The notes below the pieces were generated by a model. The model ran no database searches and was not told the origin of the DNA. It saw only the letters and a list, made by a program, of their open reading frames with translations. 64,000 bases of DNA from Amyelois transitella. Lineage: Eukaryota > Arthropoda > Insecta > Lepidoptera > Pyralidae. Below are positions 46,801 to 54,700 of the stretch, piece by piece. Location of the stretch: positions 2,542,001-2,606,000 of the forward strand of contig NC_083528.1 of assembly GCF_032362555.1 (NCBI RefSeq), in the 5' to 3' direction. Every line of letters starts with the position of its first letter. The first letter of the stretch is position 1. The position numbers and the translations under genes are program-made.

Positions 46801-47278
46801 TTCGCCCGAAAATTGCAAGCAGATAAGAAATCAGATGCCAGAATATTAAAATTTTGAATCAGGCCTGCAAAATGGTAGGTACTATACAGAAACAAATGTG
46901 TAAGTGTACATAACATGAAGTTAACTTCTGCCTATATACCTACAGATAACTAGAAAAATGTAAAACACGTTCTAAATCAGTATCTTAGTAATAATATATA
47001 TAAAATTAATAGATTATGTAGTGTCGTGTCGCTACCAGGAAGGATTCGTTTCTTTACATAGACACATTGAAAAAAATACGCGGCTGAAAGAAACACAGGT
47101 ATCCGATGTTGGCATCAATGTCTGTATATTTTTCTTAAAGACTTCTCAACAAAGTGTAACGATGTAAATTATGTTAAATATTGTACAACTTACCTAAAAT
47201 TGGACAACACAACGAAACACACACAAAATATAGAACAAGTGTCGCAGGACACTTCCCGTCGGTATGGGCCATTGTCAT
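20164..47278 (-). CDS. Ptp69D: Receptor-type tyrosine phosphatase, Ptp69D orthologue (27 coding exons)
   Basis: The protein is a neuronal cell-surface phosphatase; in flies Ptp69D guides motor and photoreceptor axons. Exons 5' to 3': 47278-47194, 45374-45236, 44426-44155, 43881-43133, 42713-42525, 42166-42060, 41783-41639, 41040-40961, 40221-40084, 39545-39389, 38937-38810, 38318-38188, 35925-35819, 35363-35248, 34756-34612, 33893-33717, 32509-32298, 31656-31553, 29167-29016, 27946-27755, 26485-26336, 25309-25132, 24317-24202, 23547-23416, 22931-22789, 21346-21211, 20235-20164. All phases agree and the total of 4,452 nt gives 1,483 aa. Domains: signal peptide to about residue 28; Ig domains at about 30-245 (NYTC, GTYICE); FN3 domains at about 250-570 ([16 protein letters not shown]); RRRR at 719-722; transmembrane helix at about 808-828; D1 at about 890-1165 with catalytic Cys1129 in [11 protein letters not shown]2 at about 1190-1470, degenerate. 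Introns are phase-consistent GT-AG except for the one after 25132, which is GC-AG. Orthology to Ptp69D rests on architecture and length. Confidence 0.88.
20318..20640. repeat. GC-palindromic MITE-like segment
   Basis: Contains GACACGCGCGACGCTATTTT followed by ATCGCGCAATAAACTATCGC, and further on the inverted AACAGCGATAGTTTTACAAAT with TCGCGCGATTT. The same core is at 39593-39650 and in the foldback MITE at 589-1002. It lies in the last intron of the Ptp69D-like gene. Confidence 0.55.
20740..20880. repeat. LINE-tail fragment
   Basis: Includes ACGAGAATCGGTCAAGCCGTT, a conserved phrase of lepidopteran LINE 3' ends. It abuts the family A SINE at 20880. Confidence 0.5.
20880..21137 (-). repeat. 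SINE-like family A, full-length copy
   Basis: On the minus strand it runs from a TGCCGTGTGGTTCCCGGCAC head to an ACATACATATGG-type tail (as read on plus). At 258 bp it shows the whole family consensus. Confidence 0.85.
21388..21440 (-). pseudogene. Partial duplicate of Ptp69D-like exon 26 with its splice acceptor
   Basis: On the minus strand, tttccag|TTATGGCATAGAGCGGACAT mirrors the start of true exon 26, tttccag|TTACGGCACAGAGCGGTCGT, for about 40 bp. It lies about 75 bp upstream in the direction of transcription. The reading diverges after YGIERTSLF, so it is probably a decaying pseudo-exon. Confidence 0.7.
22231..22470 (+). repeat. LINE-tail repeat family B
   Basis: ACTAGCTGTGCCCCGCGAATT through AACCAGTAGTTCCTGAGATT and the AAACAAACAAACTT end. 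Confidence 0.8.
22647..22765 (-). repeat. SINE family A fragment joined to a family B scrap
   Basis: TATCCCTTACGGGGTAGACAG (family A, minus) is followed directly by AAACTGTTCAGCTTTATAATA (end of family B), close to the donor of the D2 exon at 22789. Confidence 0.65.
23071..23318 (-). repeat. SINE-like family A, full-length copy
   Basis: Complete from the (CATA)n tail at 23071 to GCCGGGAACCACACGGCAC at 23318. Confidence 0.85.
23354..23402. repeat. Near-perfect hairpin next to an exon donor
   Basis: CATATATATCACTACATAG and its complement pair around TTTTAAA. The hairpin lies within 10 bp of the 5' splice site of the exon at 23416-23547. Confidence 0.75.
23583..23838 (-). repeat. SINE-like family A copy
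   Basis: From ACATACATATATACGC to ATTGGCGCCGGGG; the head is truncated. Confidence 0.8.
23908..24178 (+). repeat. LINE-tail repeat family B
   Basis: CTAGTTATGCCTGCGACTTCG to CAGCTTTATAATATTAGTAT. Confidence 0.8.
24745..25165. repeat. 134-bp tandem array carrying an exon 3' end and its splice donor
   Basis: The phrase CTTGCCTTCAATGAACGAAG occurs at 24859, 24993 and 25127, exactly 134 bp apart. The last copy is the genuine 3' end of the D2 exon 25132-25309. Between copies lies the intron segment with AAAATCCAAAACTCCGAGG and TTTCCTGTCACCGCTT. Copies 2 and 3 are nearly identical; copy 1 is slightly diverged. Confidence 0.9.
25735..25975 (-). repeat. tRNA-derived SINE
   Basis: On the minus strand it has a tRNA-like head with box A (TGGCGCAGCGGTAGTAC) and box B (GGTTCGAATCC). 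A body with CTTTTTCTGATTGGC.. follows and then a tail reaching ATTTGTCCCGTATA. Further copies are at 29.3/31.4(-), 36.0, 39.0 and 45.4 kb. Confidence 0.8.
26010..26105 (-). pseudogene. Diverged duplicate of Ptp69D-like exon 21 (3' half)
   Basis: Read on the minus strand it ends [11 protein letters not shown], like the true exon at 26336-26485. Upstream the similarity decays and an in-frame TGA interrupts the region that should read [11 protein letters not shown]. It lies about 300 bp downstream of the real exon. Confidence 0.65.
26186..26330 (-). repeat. 3'-end fragment of the window's LINE
   Basis: Same 3' terminus as the LINE at 29400 (CCCGGAGGGGTAGGCAGAGA, then GCATACTTCCTTCGCTTCAT), broken after TCGGCGGTTG. 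It lies directly beside the exon donor at 26331-26335. Confidence 0.75.
26957..27237 (-). repeat. LINE-tail repeat family B
   Basis: Reverse orientation: ATACTAATATTATAAAATTGA to GACGAAGTCGCGGGCACAGC. Confidence 0.8.
27283..27440 (-). repeat. 3'-end fragment of the window's LINE
   Basis: Shares GCACACATAACTCTCTTCATG-type and GGTTTCGGGTACTTTTGACC sequence with the copy at 29400; 5' truncated. Confidence 0.7.
27460..27722 (-). repeat. SINE-like family A, near-complete copy
   Basis: ACATACATATGGTCACGTCT to GGTGCACGGGAACCGCACAC; about 30 bp from the donor of the D1 catalytic exon. Confidence 0.8.
27965..28135 (-). repeat. SINE-like family A, partial copy
   Basis: CATACATATGGTCAGGTCTA through GAATCCCAAGTTTGTAAGCC; begins 15 bp upstream of the acceptor of exon 27755-27946. 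Confidence 0.75.
28228..28700. repeat. SINE-like family A, two degenerate copies in opposite orientation
   Basis: The minus-oriented copy is about 28228-28455 (TATACCTTGCGGGGC, GACAGGTTGCTAGCCCATTG). A plus-oriented scrap is at about 28600-28700 (CTGTCTACCCCGCAAGGGATG). Neither is complete. Confidence 0.65.
29320..31540 (-). repeat. tRNA-derived SINE split by a LINE insertion
   Basis: The SINE tail half is at about 29320-29399 and the head half, with tRNA box B, at about 31386-31536. The two halves join at the duplicated CTATATTTTATA. The SINE head ends 10 bp from the 5' splice site of the exon at 31553. Confidence 0.85.
29400..31385 (-). mobile_element. 5'-truncated LINE with intact reverse transcriptase ORF
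   Basis: The element is flanked by perfect 12-bp target duplications (CTATATTTTATA at 29388-29399 and 31386-31397). A 652-aa uninterrupted minus-strand frame (31385-29427) holds a non-LTR reverse transcriptase: [56 protein letters not shown] and the active-site YADD. A C-terminal region with [10 protein letters not shown] and [13 protein letters not shown] follows. The N-terminal endonuclease is missing, so this copy is dead on arrival. The 3' tail is a (CATA)n microsatellite. The clade was not determined (not obviously Jockey). Confidence 0.88.
31690..31925 (-). repeat. Old diverged copy of the same LINE 3' end
   Basis: CCTAAGAGGTAAGCAGAGTA, ATACTCTTGACCTGACCTTT and TTGATTAGATCAAGAAAATT align with the 29400 element at clearly lower identity. 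Confidence 0.6.
32520..32600. repeat. Repeat scrap
   Basis: ACCGACTTCAAAAAAGGAGG and TCAATTCGACCGTATTTT are a recurrent lepidopteran LINE-end phrase. The rest of this intron (to 33530) is AT-rich with nothing recognised, except ATATAT microsatellite at about 33100. Confidence 0.5.
33530..33625 (+). repeat. LINE-tail family B fragment
   Basis: Only the 3' part is left: AATTTTTCAATTCGAACCAG to CTTCAGCTTTATATATTAG. Confidence 0.7.
34148..34270 (-). repeat. SINE-like family A, partial copy
   Basis: ACATATGGTCACGTCTATAT to TAATAGAATTGATTAGGC. Next to it is a LINE-tail fragment at about 34370-34430. Confidence 0.7.
35610..35730 (-). repeat. SINE-like family A, degenerate copy
   Basis: ACAATCGCGTCTTTATCCCTT then GGCCACGTTCGGCTGTATGG. 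Confidence 0.6.
35964..36190 (+). repeat. tRNA-derived SINE, complete
   Basis: GGCCTCTGTGGCGCAGTGGT (box A region), CCGGTTCGAATCCCGGCC (box B), a body ending CTGACCCGTATATATTTA. This is the best-preserved copy. Confidence 0.85.
36196..36466 (+). repeat. LINE-tail repeat family B
   Basis: Directly follows the tRNA-SINE. ACTAGCTGTGCCTGCGACTTC to CAGTTTTATAATATTAAGTA. Confidence 0.85.
36580..37285 (-). pseudogene. Jockey-clade LINE 3' fragment, frameshifted
   Basis: The minus-strand frame 37159-36960 encodes the end of a reverse transcriptase: [51 protein letters not shown]. It then shifts frame into [18 protein letters not shown], the usual Jockey C-terminus. There is no active-site portion. 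GC-rich composition contrasts with the flanking intron. Confidence 0.75.
37500..37930. repeat. LINE-tail repeat with (GACA)n microsatellite
   Basis: A GACAGACAGACAGACAGACA tract at about 37767-37807, preceded by a diverged LINE 3' end. The remaining intron to 38188 has no recognisable feature. Confidence 0.6.
38973..39120 (+). repeat. tRNA-derived SINE
   Basis: GGCCTCTGTGGCGCAGCGGC, AGGTTCGAATCCGG, tail ATTTATCCCGTACG. Confidence 0.8.
39593..39660. repeat. GC-palindromic MITE-like core
   Basis: GACACGCGCGACGCTGTTTT then ATAGCGCGATAAGCTATCGC; matches the core in the elements at 589-1002 and 20318. Confidence 0.55.
39801..40067 (+). repeat. SINE-like family A, full-length copy
   Basis: GTGCCGTGTGTTTCCGTCACC to a TATGTATGTATGCATGTAT tail, 16 bp short of the donor of exon 40084-40221. 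Confidence 0.85.
40648..40912 (-). repeat. SINE-like family A, full-length copy
   Basis: CATACATACATACATATGGT to GGTGCCGGGAACCACACGGT. Confidence 0.85.
41125..41625. repeat. Mosaic of LINE-tail fragments
   Basis: A family B start (about 41130-41240) runs into a second LINE tail: GACCCGCGACTTCGTCAGCG, ATCGGTTCAGTGGTTCGGCC, ACAGACAGACAGTCAGACAG and TTCGCATTTATAATATTAGT. It ends about 15 bp from the exon donor at 41639. Confidence 0.65.
41808..41990 (+). repeat. SINE-like family A, degenerate copy
   Basis: GATTCTTCTTGTAGGCGATG, CAACCTGTCACTATTTAAAT, TGTCTACCGCGCAAGGGATA. Confidence 0.65.
42745..42965. repeat. Two-copy tandem duplication, unit of about 105 bp
   Basis: ATATCAGCTTTATTGTGAAC through GAGACTTGTGTTAAGGGAT is repeated next door with a few mismatches (ATAGCAGCTTTATTGTGAAC ...). 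It lies in the intron just upstream of exon 42525-42713. Confidence 0.8.
44560..44775 (-). repeat. SINE-like family A copy
   Basis: TTTAGTCACGTCGATATCCT to CGCCTTTTACGACATCCATG. Confidence 0.7.
45133..45205 (+). repeat. SINE-like family A scrap
   Basis: GCTAGCAACCTGTCACTATT core only, next to the exon at 45236. Confidence 0.55.
45416..45518 (+). repeat. tRNA-derived SINE head, interrupted by a LINE
   Basis: CCGCCTCTGTGGCGCAGCAG then a diverged box B (CTCAGGTTTAAAATTC). A LINE copy breaks in at 45519. Confidence 0.7.
45519..46000 (-). mobile_element. Severely 5'-truncated copy of the LINE
   Basis: A perfect 14-bp target duplication TTGATTGATGGACA flanks it (45505-45518 and 46001-46014). Over about 460 bp it appears identical to the 3' end of the LINE at 29400, including the 133-aa C-terminal frame (minus, 45945-45544). 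It must be a very recent insertion. Confidence 0.92.
46609..46674. repeat. Perfect 31-bp-arm hairpin in a SINE family A fragment
   Basis: The arms start ACGTCTATTTCCCTTGCCAG and are perfectly complementary around a GTTG loop. The sequence is the CCCTTGCxxGGTAGACAG end of family A, duplicated in inverted orientation. SINE traces extend to about 46710. Confidence 0.9.
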
Positions 47279-48722
47279 GGCGGAAGCGGCCGCTTTTCTC
47301 ATACAGTATAAACAATACTGCACCAATTAATTCATCTCACAGTTCCTAAATCATTTTTTACTTATTTCAAACAGCAATTACACCGATTATTTCTAAAATT
47401 ATCACTAAAATTGCAAAGCGGGTGACACCCGAAGCCGAACAAACAATCCAACTGGGAATGTTGCCAAAGAAAATATAATATGTAACTACCATTGTTTATG
47501 ATAGGCGTTGAGAGCAACACAGGCCTCCGCCGATCCGCGGGAATTTTTATACAGTCTGGTGTATATACATAAATTAAAAAACCTTAATCTGAGAACCACC
47601 ACATTCAAATCGGAGAAGACGTGGGTAATCTCGATTTCGAGGCGTGTTGGAACTCACTCACTTAGTCTACACGCGATACCGATTCCTCCGATTTAATAGA
47701 CGTCTGCTACATTTGCTCGGTTACTGGTTTTATTCAATATAGTACATTGAACCGGCATCGTTTGTGAATTCAATTATTAGTAATTCCTAGACAAACAGAG
47801 AATCAAATATCTGCGTCGTTCGTTTTCCTGTATAAAAATCAATTTTTCATAATATTCTTATCTTACTTATTGTAAATCACACATTGAGAAAAGCGTGAAA
47901 TAATAGCGGAGAATAAGGTGTGTTGGTCCCAACATTAATATATTAAGGTGAAGAAATAAGAAGTATCCATTTTTATGGCCCCGTACCTAAAAGATAGTAT
48001 TTTTAACAGGTGTTGAAGGCGGTAAAGCACTGCATAAAAAGTAAAACTTGGATATGGAAATAAAGTGGGGATGGTCTTGAGATGAAATAAAACTGCAATT
48101 TGGTTTAACTTTTAATATGCACTGCAATAAACCGCTGAACTTATTGGTACAATAGTTTTAAAACAATTTGGTATGTACTAGATTTAACATTGTAAAAAAG
48201 AATCAAATGCACACATAAAAAAATTCTTTTTCCTTCTTTATAACTGGCCAGTTATGATACATTCTGAACAAAACGGAAAAGAGGTTGCACTGTACATTAC
48301 AAATTATATTAAACAACAGGTATTACAATACACGTGATGATGGTACGGAACTCTTTGTTGGCGACCCCGAATTGCACTTGGCCGGTTTTTATTTAAGTAT
48401 TTTTATTCAAGTGTAAATAAGGGTATCAACAGTAAGAAATGGAAAGGCCAAAATGAATTATTTGTGATGAGTGAAAATGTACTACTAAGAGAATCATGAA
48501 TACGGTACGGCAACACTTCTTGTTTATTGACAAGTCGAATGACAGGCGGCGGGGTCAATCCGTCTATTGCAATGGCAGCTTACTAATTGAAACAATTTAT
48601 ACGAAATAAATGTGTTTTTCGAGTAATTTTATGTTTTTGCCGTGTCCCAGTGTAAAAATGTGGTTATCTAGTATTGTTTAATCTATTTACATGCGTGTTT
48701 TATGTGCGCATCAGCAGATAAA
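47279..48722. promoter_or_regulatory. Divergent intergenic region between two receptor phosphatase genes
   Basis: 1,444 bp separate the two start codons, which point away from each other. The region holds both 5' UTRs and any shared control elements. It lacks the SINE and LINE repeats found everywhere else nearby, which suggests constraint. No obvious TATA box at a convincing distance from either start codon was identified. Confidence 0.5.
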
Positions 48723-51700
48723 ATGTATAATCAGTATACGATAGGAGCCATTTTTATTATATTTATTTTGTGCGTTCATTGTGATAATGCCGTTAATAAC
48801 AACGAAGTTAAGGAAATTTATGGTGAGTTTCATGTGCTTTTATAAACAATTATGTTCATATAGATTCTTAGACAAAGATATAGGGATTACGCCCAATTTG
48901 TGGGGGTGTCATGAACTGTCATAAGCCCCATCACAAGGCGGGTTCCTTGTTTGCAACCAAGTGCGAACCTTATATCTTTGCTAGAAATTGATTGAGTATA
49001 TATAGTTCAGTTTCCTGTGTCTATTTTTATATGGTGAATGTACCATATAAGTAATACTCTTGAGGCCCATAAAGACCACTATTTATAGAAATAAAGACTG
49101 ATTATAAAGGCGTGCAACCACATTAACATTGCTGATTAAGAGATTTACAATTACACATATTCAACTTTTATATTAAAAACATATCAGTCTCCATCCCCAC
49201 ATCATTCTGACACAAGGGGCTTCTCAATTTCTTTCCACTTTTTTCGGTATATCTATCAGGTTTCTCTAGCAGGTTTTCCAGTATTTAAAATAATTTACAG
49301 TCCAGGCTTAATAGCTACGTATCAAAGAAAGTTTCATTCAAATATGGCCAGAAATACCTGAGATTAGTGTGTACAAACAAAAACACATACTAACAGAGTT
49401 TGATTTTTAAATCAATACACTTCAATCTTTTATTCATTGCTAGTTTTGTTTTTATGTAATTAATGGTATATTTTACTGTTTTGAGTATTGAAATGGTATA
49501 TATACATATAAGCAGTAGTTTATCACTGTTGATTTTTCTTGCTTTCGGAACAAAAAAAATGGTCCGCTATTGTCTTCAATTCAACAATTAATTTGGTTCA
49601 AGGTTCTTACTGTTTACAACACTGGTGTGAAAGAGACAACCTGCTTGACCTCTCAGGATTAGTCACAGCACAGCCCCATTGGTTTTGACTTGGCACCAAT
49701 TGTTTTAACTACTATTGTTAAACAAATGCAAAACATGTAGACATAATTTCAACCACCATATAGGATTCCCTTTGATCTATCCATACACCCATAAAATTGC
49801 AACTCTGACCAATGTACATATATATGTATGTACATATAATTACGTCTATATCCCTTGTAACAGTCTTAAAAAGACTGACAGGCCATGTTCAGCTGTTTGG
49901 CTTAATGATAGAATTGATATTCAATGCCATGTGATTTCCGGTACCAATAGAAAAAAATCCTCTTGTAGGTGATGGGAAAGCCATACTCTGTCTACCATGT
50001 TAGCAATATAAAGACGTGACAAAACCAATGTGATAAAACAATGTGTTCAAGAATCAAGGACATACATATTAATTTATGCAATATTAAGTCCTGACAGACC
50101 ATATTTGCCAATGATATCTTTATAAGGATTATTAAACCCACCGCTAGCTACAATCAGGGGGTTAAGACTGTAAAAAATAAATACAAATGTGTCAATAGAG
50201 TTTCAAGGGAATAGTTTTTAACAGAGTCTGAGTCAGAGAGAGAGTAGTTCTATGCTCTTTAGAATAGGACCACTCTCACCTCTTTCCCATGGATGTCATA
50301 AATCGCCTTTGCCTAATGATTTAGCCTAAAAATTATTGCCTAATGCCAGCTGTTTCTATTCCCATGCAGATTGTAAGAGTCAATCAAGGAAAAGGCTTAT
50401 AGACTTGGGATTCTTCTTTTGGGCGATGGGCTATCACTATCACTATTGTATTTCATTTCCATCATTAAGCCGCACAGCTGAATGTGGTCCTTCAGTCTTT
50501 CGTAACTATCGGTTCTGCTTACCCATTAACCAATTGATACGTGAACAATATATGTATTAGTATGTAGGTAATTCCATATTTTAACGTCAAACTAATTACC
50601 AATGTGCTGATTAGCTCGCGAGTCCATTAGCCCATTGTTCTAGATAAACATGTCGTTTCATTGTTTCTTCATGCTTTATCTGTTTTTAAAAATATGTGTT
50701 CTATTACACATTTATTTGTAAGTAATGTAAGAACTAGTTATGCGCCCGGCTTGATAAACCCAGTAGCAAAGGAGAAACACGAAAGAGAGACAGGAAATTT
50801 TGTAATAGAACTCTCTCCCTCTCTCTCTCATCATGGCGTGTTCCCAGTTGCACCCTCTGTCATTGGGCTTTGGTGCCTGGTGTTCGCTTTCCTACTTCTT
50901 TCTTTCATCTTCTGCCGGTTTGCGTCTTTAGTTAAGTCAGTCAGTTAAAATTCTGTTATAGAACAGACATAACATATAGGACGATTCGATCTGCGATCTG
51001 ATGTGTGATATGTAATCATATCTTTTACCACATGTATCAGTTTACACGTCTCCAGCCCTTGGAGCAGACAAAACTAAATAGTTAAGAAGACTTGCAGACC
51101 ATGGCTGCATTAGGCTTAAAAATTCAATTGTTTAATAGGTTGCTTAGCCATTGCCTAAAAGAATCCTAAGTTTTACTTGTACATACCTACTTTGTTTCTT
51201 TGGGTGTCAGCCAAACATAGAAGTCATACATTTATATATAAACTTTAAACTTTATTAAAACAGGTAACACCACATCACAAACTCGTCCTTGATTCATCTG
51301 AATAATACTTAATTAAATAAAAAATAAAATACATCTTTTTGCGCAGATGGGTTAAAAATACATACCTTATACGAATGATTCCGTCATTGGTGCCGTGTGG
51401 TTCCCGGCATCAATAGAAAGAAGAATAGAACCACTCCATCTCTTTCCTATGGATGGCGATGGGCTAGCAACCTGAGTGTGGCCTATCAATCTTTTCAAGA
51501 GTATTTGCTCTGTCTACCCCGCAAAGGATTTAGACGTGATTATATATGTATATGTATGTATGTTATACGAATTATCCAAGTTTCTCTCTTACTACACTGT
51601 CATACATATGATAATTATCTGTCATTGACACATTAAACATGTTCGTTATTAAAATTTTATTAGCGCACGCAACTTGAAGCCGTAAATAAAGATTCTGCGT

Positions 51701-54700
51701 GTTGAACAGACCAACTAGAAGATTCTATCTGTACATATATTTAATGTAGTCAAATGAGATTGTAAATTAATATCTCGGAGATAATTCTTTATCAGCCAAG
51801 TTGAGGTTTACTTGCGTGGTGGTTTGACACATGTAAACAAACATCACGTTTTTTTTCTCGGAGAGAGAGATTTGAATCATACATACATATAATCACATCC
51901 CTTGCAGAGTTGACAGAGCTAACAGTCTCGAAAAGACCAATAGGCCACATTCAGCTGTTTGGTTTAATGATAGAATTGAGATTCAAATAGTGACAGATTG
52001 CTAGCCTAGGATTTCTTAGGGATTCTTCTTTTAAACCTATCCTTTAATCGATTGAACAATCTATCTCCATACATACATATAATCACGTGATTATATGTAT
52101 GTATGTAGATAGATTGTTCTGGTCCCAAAGTATTTTAATCATGTAAATATCATATAGAATATGTCCACGATACTTCCTTTTAAGACAATCAAATCAATGA
52201 GCGAAGACTTATGTAGGTTTGTATTGAACACCGGATATAAACGATTGCGGAACACTCGATGAGACGAATCAATTTACATACCGAACTCGACCGACGTGAC
52301 TTACATCTCATTCTGACCTGTTATACCCATGGAGGCTTTGTTTTAACATTTGACCAATCGCACCTAAAGGACTAGCACTACGTCCGCGTGGAATAGTTAT
52401 TTTGGGCATCATAAAGGATGAATAATTTCCTCCGTTTTTTTCACATTTTACATTATTTCTTCGCTTCTTATAGTTGCAGCGTGTGATGTTATATAGCCTA
52501 AAGCCTTACTCGATAAATGGTCTATTCAACACAAAAAGAATTTTTAAATTCGAACCAGTAGTTCCTGAGATTAGCGCGTTCAAACAAACAAACTCTTCAG
52601 CTTTATAATATTCGTATAGATTTTATTGCGTCGCATTCTACATACATACATTATATCACGCCTCTTTCCCGGAGGGGTAGGCAGAGACTACATCTTGCTA
52701 CGATCTCTGCATACTTCTTTCGCTTCGTCCACATTCATAATTCTTGGCCTTGGTACTTCTTGGTCGGCGCCCCGATCCTTCCACGGCAGTCTTTTTGAGG
52801 AAATTTAATTCATCATGGTCACTGTAAATCACCCTCTAAACAGTTGATGTGTTAGAGTAGAAAAGTTAGATAGATATTTAATTGATTTGTTTAATCAGTG
52901 TAGGTTTGTCGCGATATCGGGTACTCACAATCATTAGTATCATCTGGGGCATTCCATGGTGACGGTCGGGACATTTTAACTCTCTTTTCTATGTACTTAA
53001 ACACATATTTTATTTATATTGAACAGTACACAATAGATATGAACAGTAATATAAAATTCAATAAGTTAGCTCTAATTTACCTGAATTTCACGTGTTAAGA
53101 TTATATTTTTCATTGAAAAAAAAAGTGTTACAAATTGTGACGGTCGGGACTCTTACTTAATAATCTACTCCAGATTTACAACTACTTATGAAAGTTTGTA
53201 AGAAACTGTTAATGATATTAGTCCAAATAATTATGTGTGTATACTTAAAGGTTAAAACTTTCGATACTTACAGATCTGTTCGAAATTAAATTATAATTTT
53301 CAACAAAATTCTGATTTGAAGAATGTGACGGTCGGGACAAGCCGATGTGACGGTCGGGACAAGTAGCAAATGAACAAAAATGCATGTATTTTTTATACCT
53401 TTATTAACGGTTGTTACGAAAAATATGGCGAAAAAGTTTTAAAAAAGTTAAAAAGTTAAAAAAAAAGTTAGGTCATGCCTCGAAAACATCAATGTTTTCA
53501 TTGAATTCATAAAAAATTCGGTCTCCACTGGTATGGATGGTTGGCTCTGGTAGCACCTTAATTATTTCTGACATCATTACGTATGCTACATCGCTGGGAT
53601 TACTTATAAATTGTTTTGCTTCATCTCCTTTAGAAACATTTTTCATGTACATCACCTTTACTTCGGAATCTTCCTCTGGAGGTCCCTGACAAATAGCGAC
53701 GTATCTATAAATTTTATTTTTTCTTTTTGCATTTTCTACCCTTACTAACACAAAACAACCATGCTGAATAGTGTTTTCGTGCGTCATACTTGGACCTGGT
53801 GCTAATGGTACCTCATCATCATCTCTTGCACATAACGAAGGCCCAATGTTAAGCGATTTATCGCTAGAGACATCTGAATCATCTTCGCTTCTTGGTCTTG
53901 GTTTTTCTTAGCTTCTATTTTTCTTTTCCTACTTCGTTCCTTCTCCTTCTCTAACAAAAGCTTTCTCTTATCTGGGTCTTCTTTTTGTCTGGCCCTAGAC
54001 AAACGTTTTCGCTCTGCCGCGTCCATAGGCATCTAAAATTATACCACAACCACTTCATGCCATGCGAAATAAAACCAAAAACTAATAAAGCCAACACAAA
54101 ACTAATCATATTTTGGATATACAAGCGATATAAGGGATATTTGCACAAAAACAAAAATTTTGCTAGCATAGGATCATGACGGTAGGGTTTGTGACGGTCG
54201 GGACTGTGACGGTCGGGACATACCTAAATATTAATGTCTAAAAAGCCCAACGGCCCATAGCTACTTTAAAATGTATACAATCACTCAATTTCTATCCATT
54301 CGTTACTTACAAAGCACACATTTTATCATAAGCAATCGTTTTTGAGGTTAGAATTTACAAAATTGAATCAAACTGTGACGGTCGGGACACAAGACTGGTT
54401 ACCAAATTTTGTTTAATATCATAGAACATAACTTACCGTTTTGCTTCGTATTTTTTGCCGTAAATCTTTAATAATATATCAATTTGCTCACGTTGACAAC
54501 GCGCCGATTCACAAACAAAATGGCCGAAATATTTACTTTTAAAACCATAGACAATGACTATGCATTGAGCTTGACTACATCCGGTGTTGCTATTGAGCAA
54601 AAACAGTAAAAATGCAGATTTTCACGAAAAAATAAATCTGTTTAGTAAGGTTAAGATTATGTACTGTTATTCAAAAGGCATATTCTAACATAATTTTCAC

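Noticed and set aside
53473-54032. Host gene encoding a basic coiled-coil protein
   Set aside because: The frames lie wholly between the TIRs of a transposon and are separated by a frameshift.
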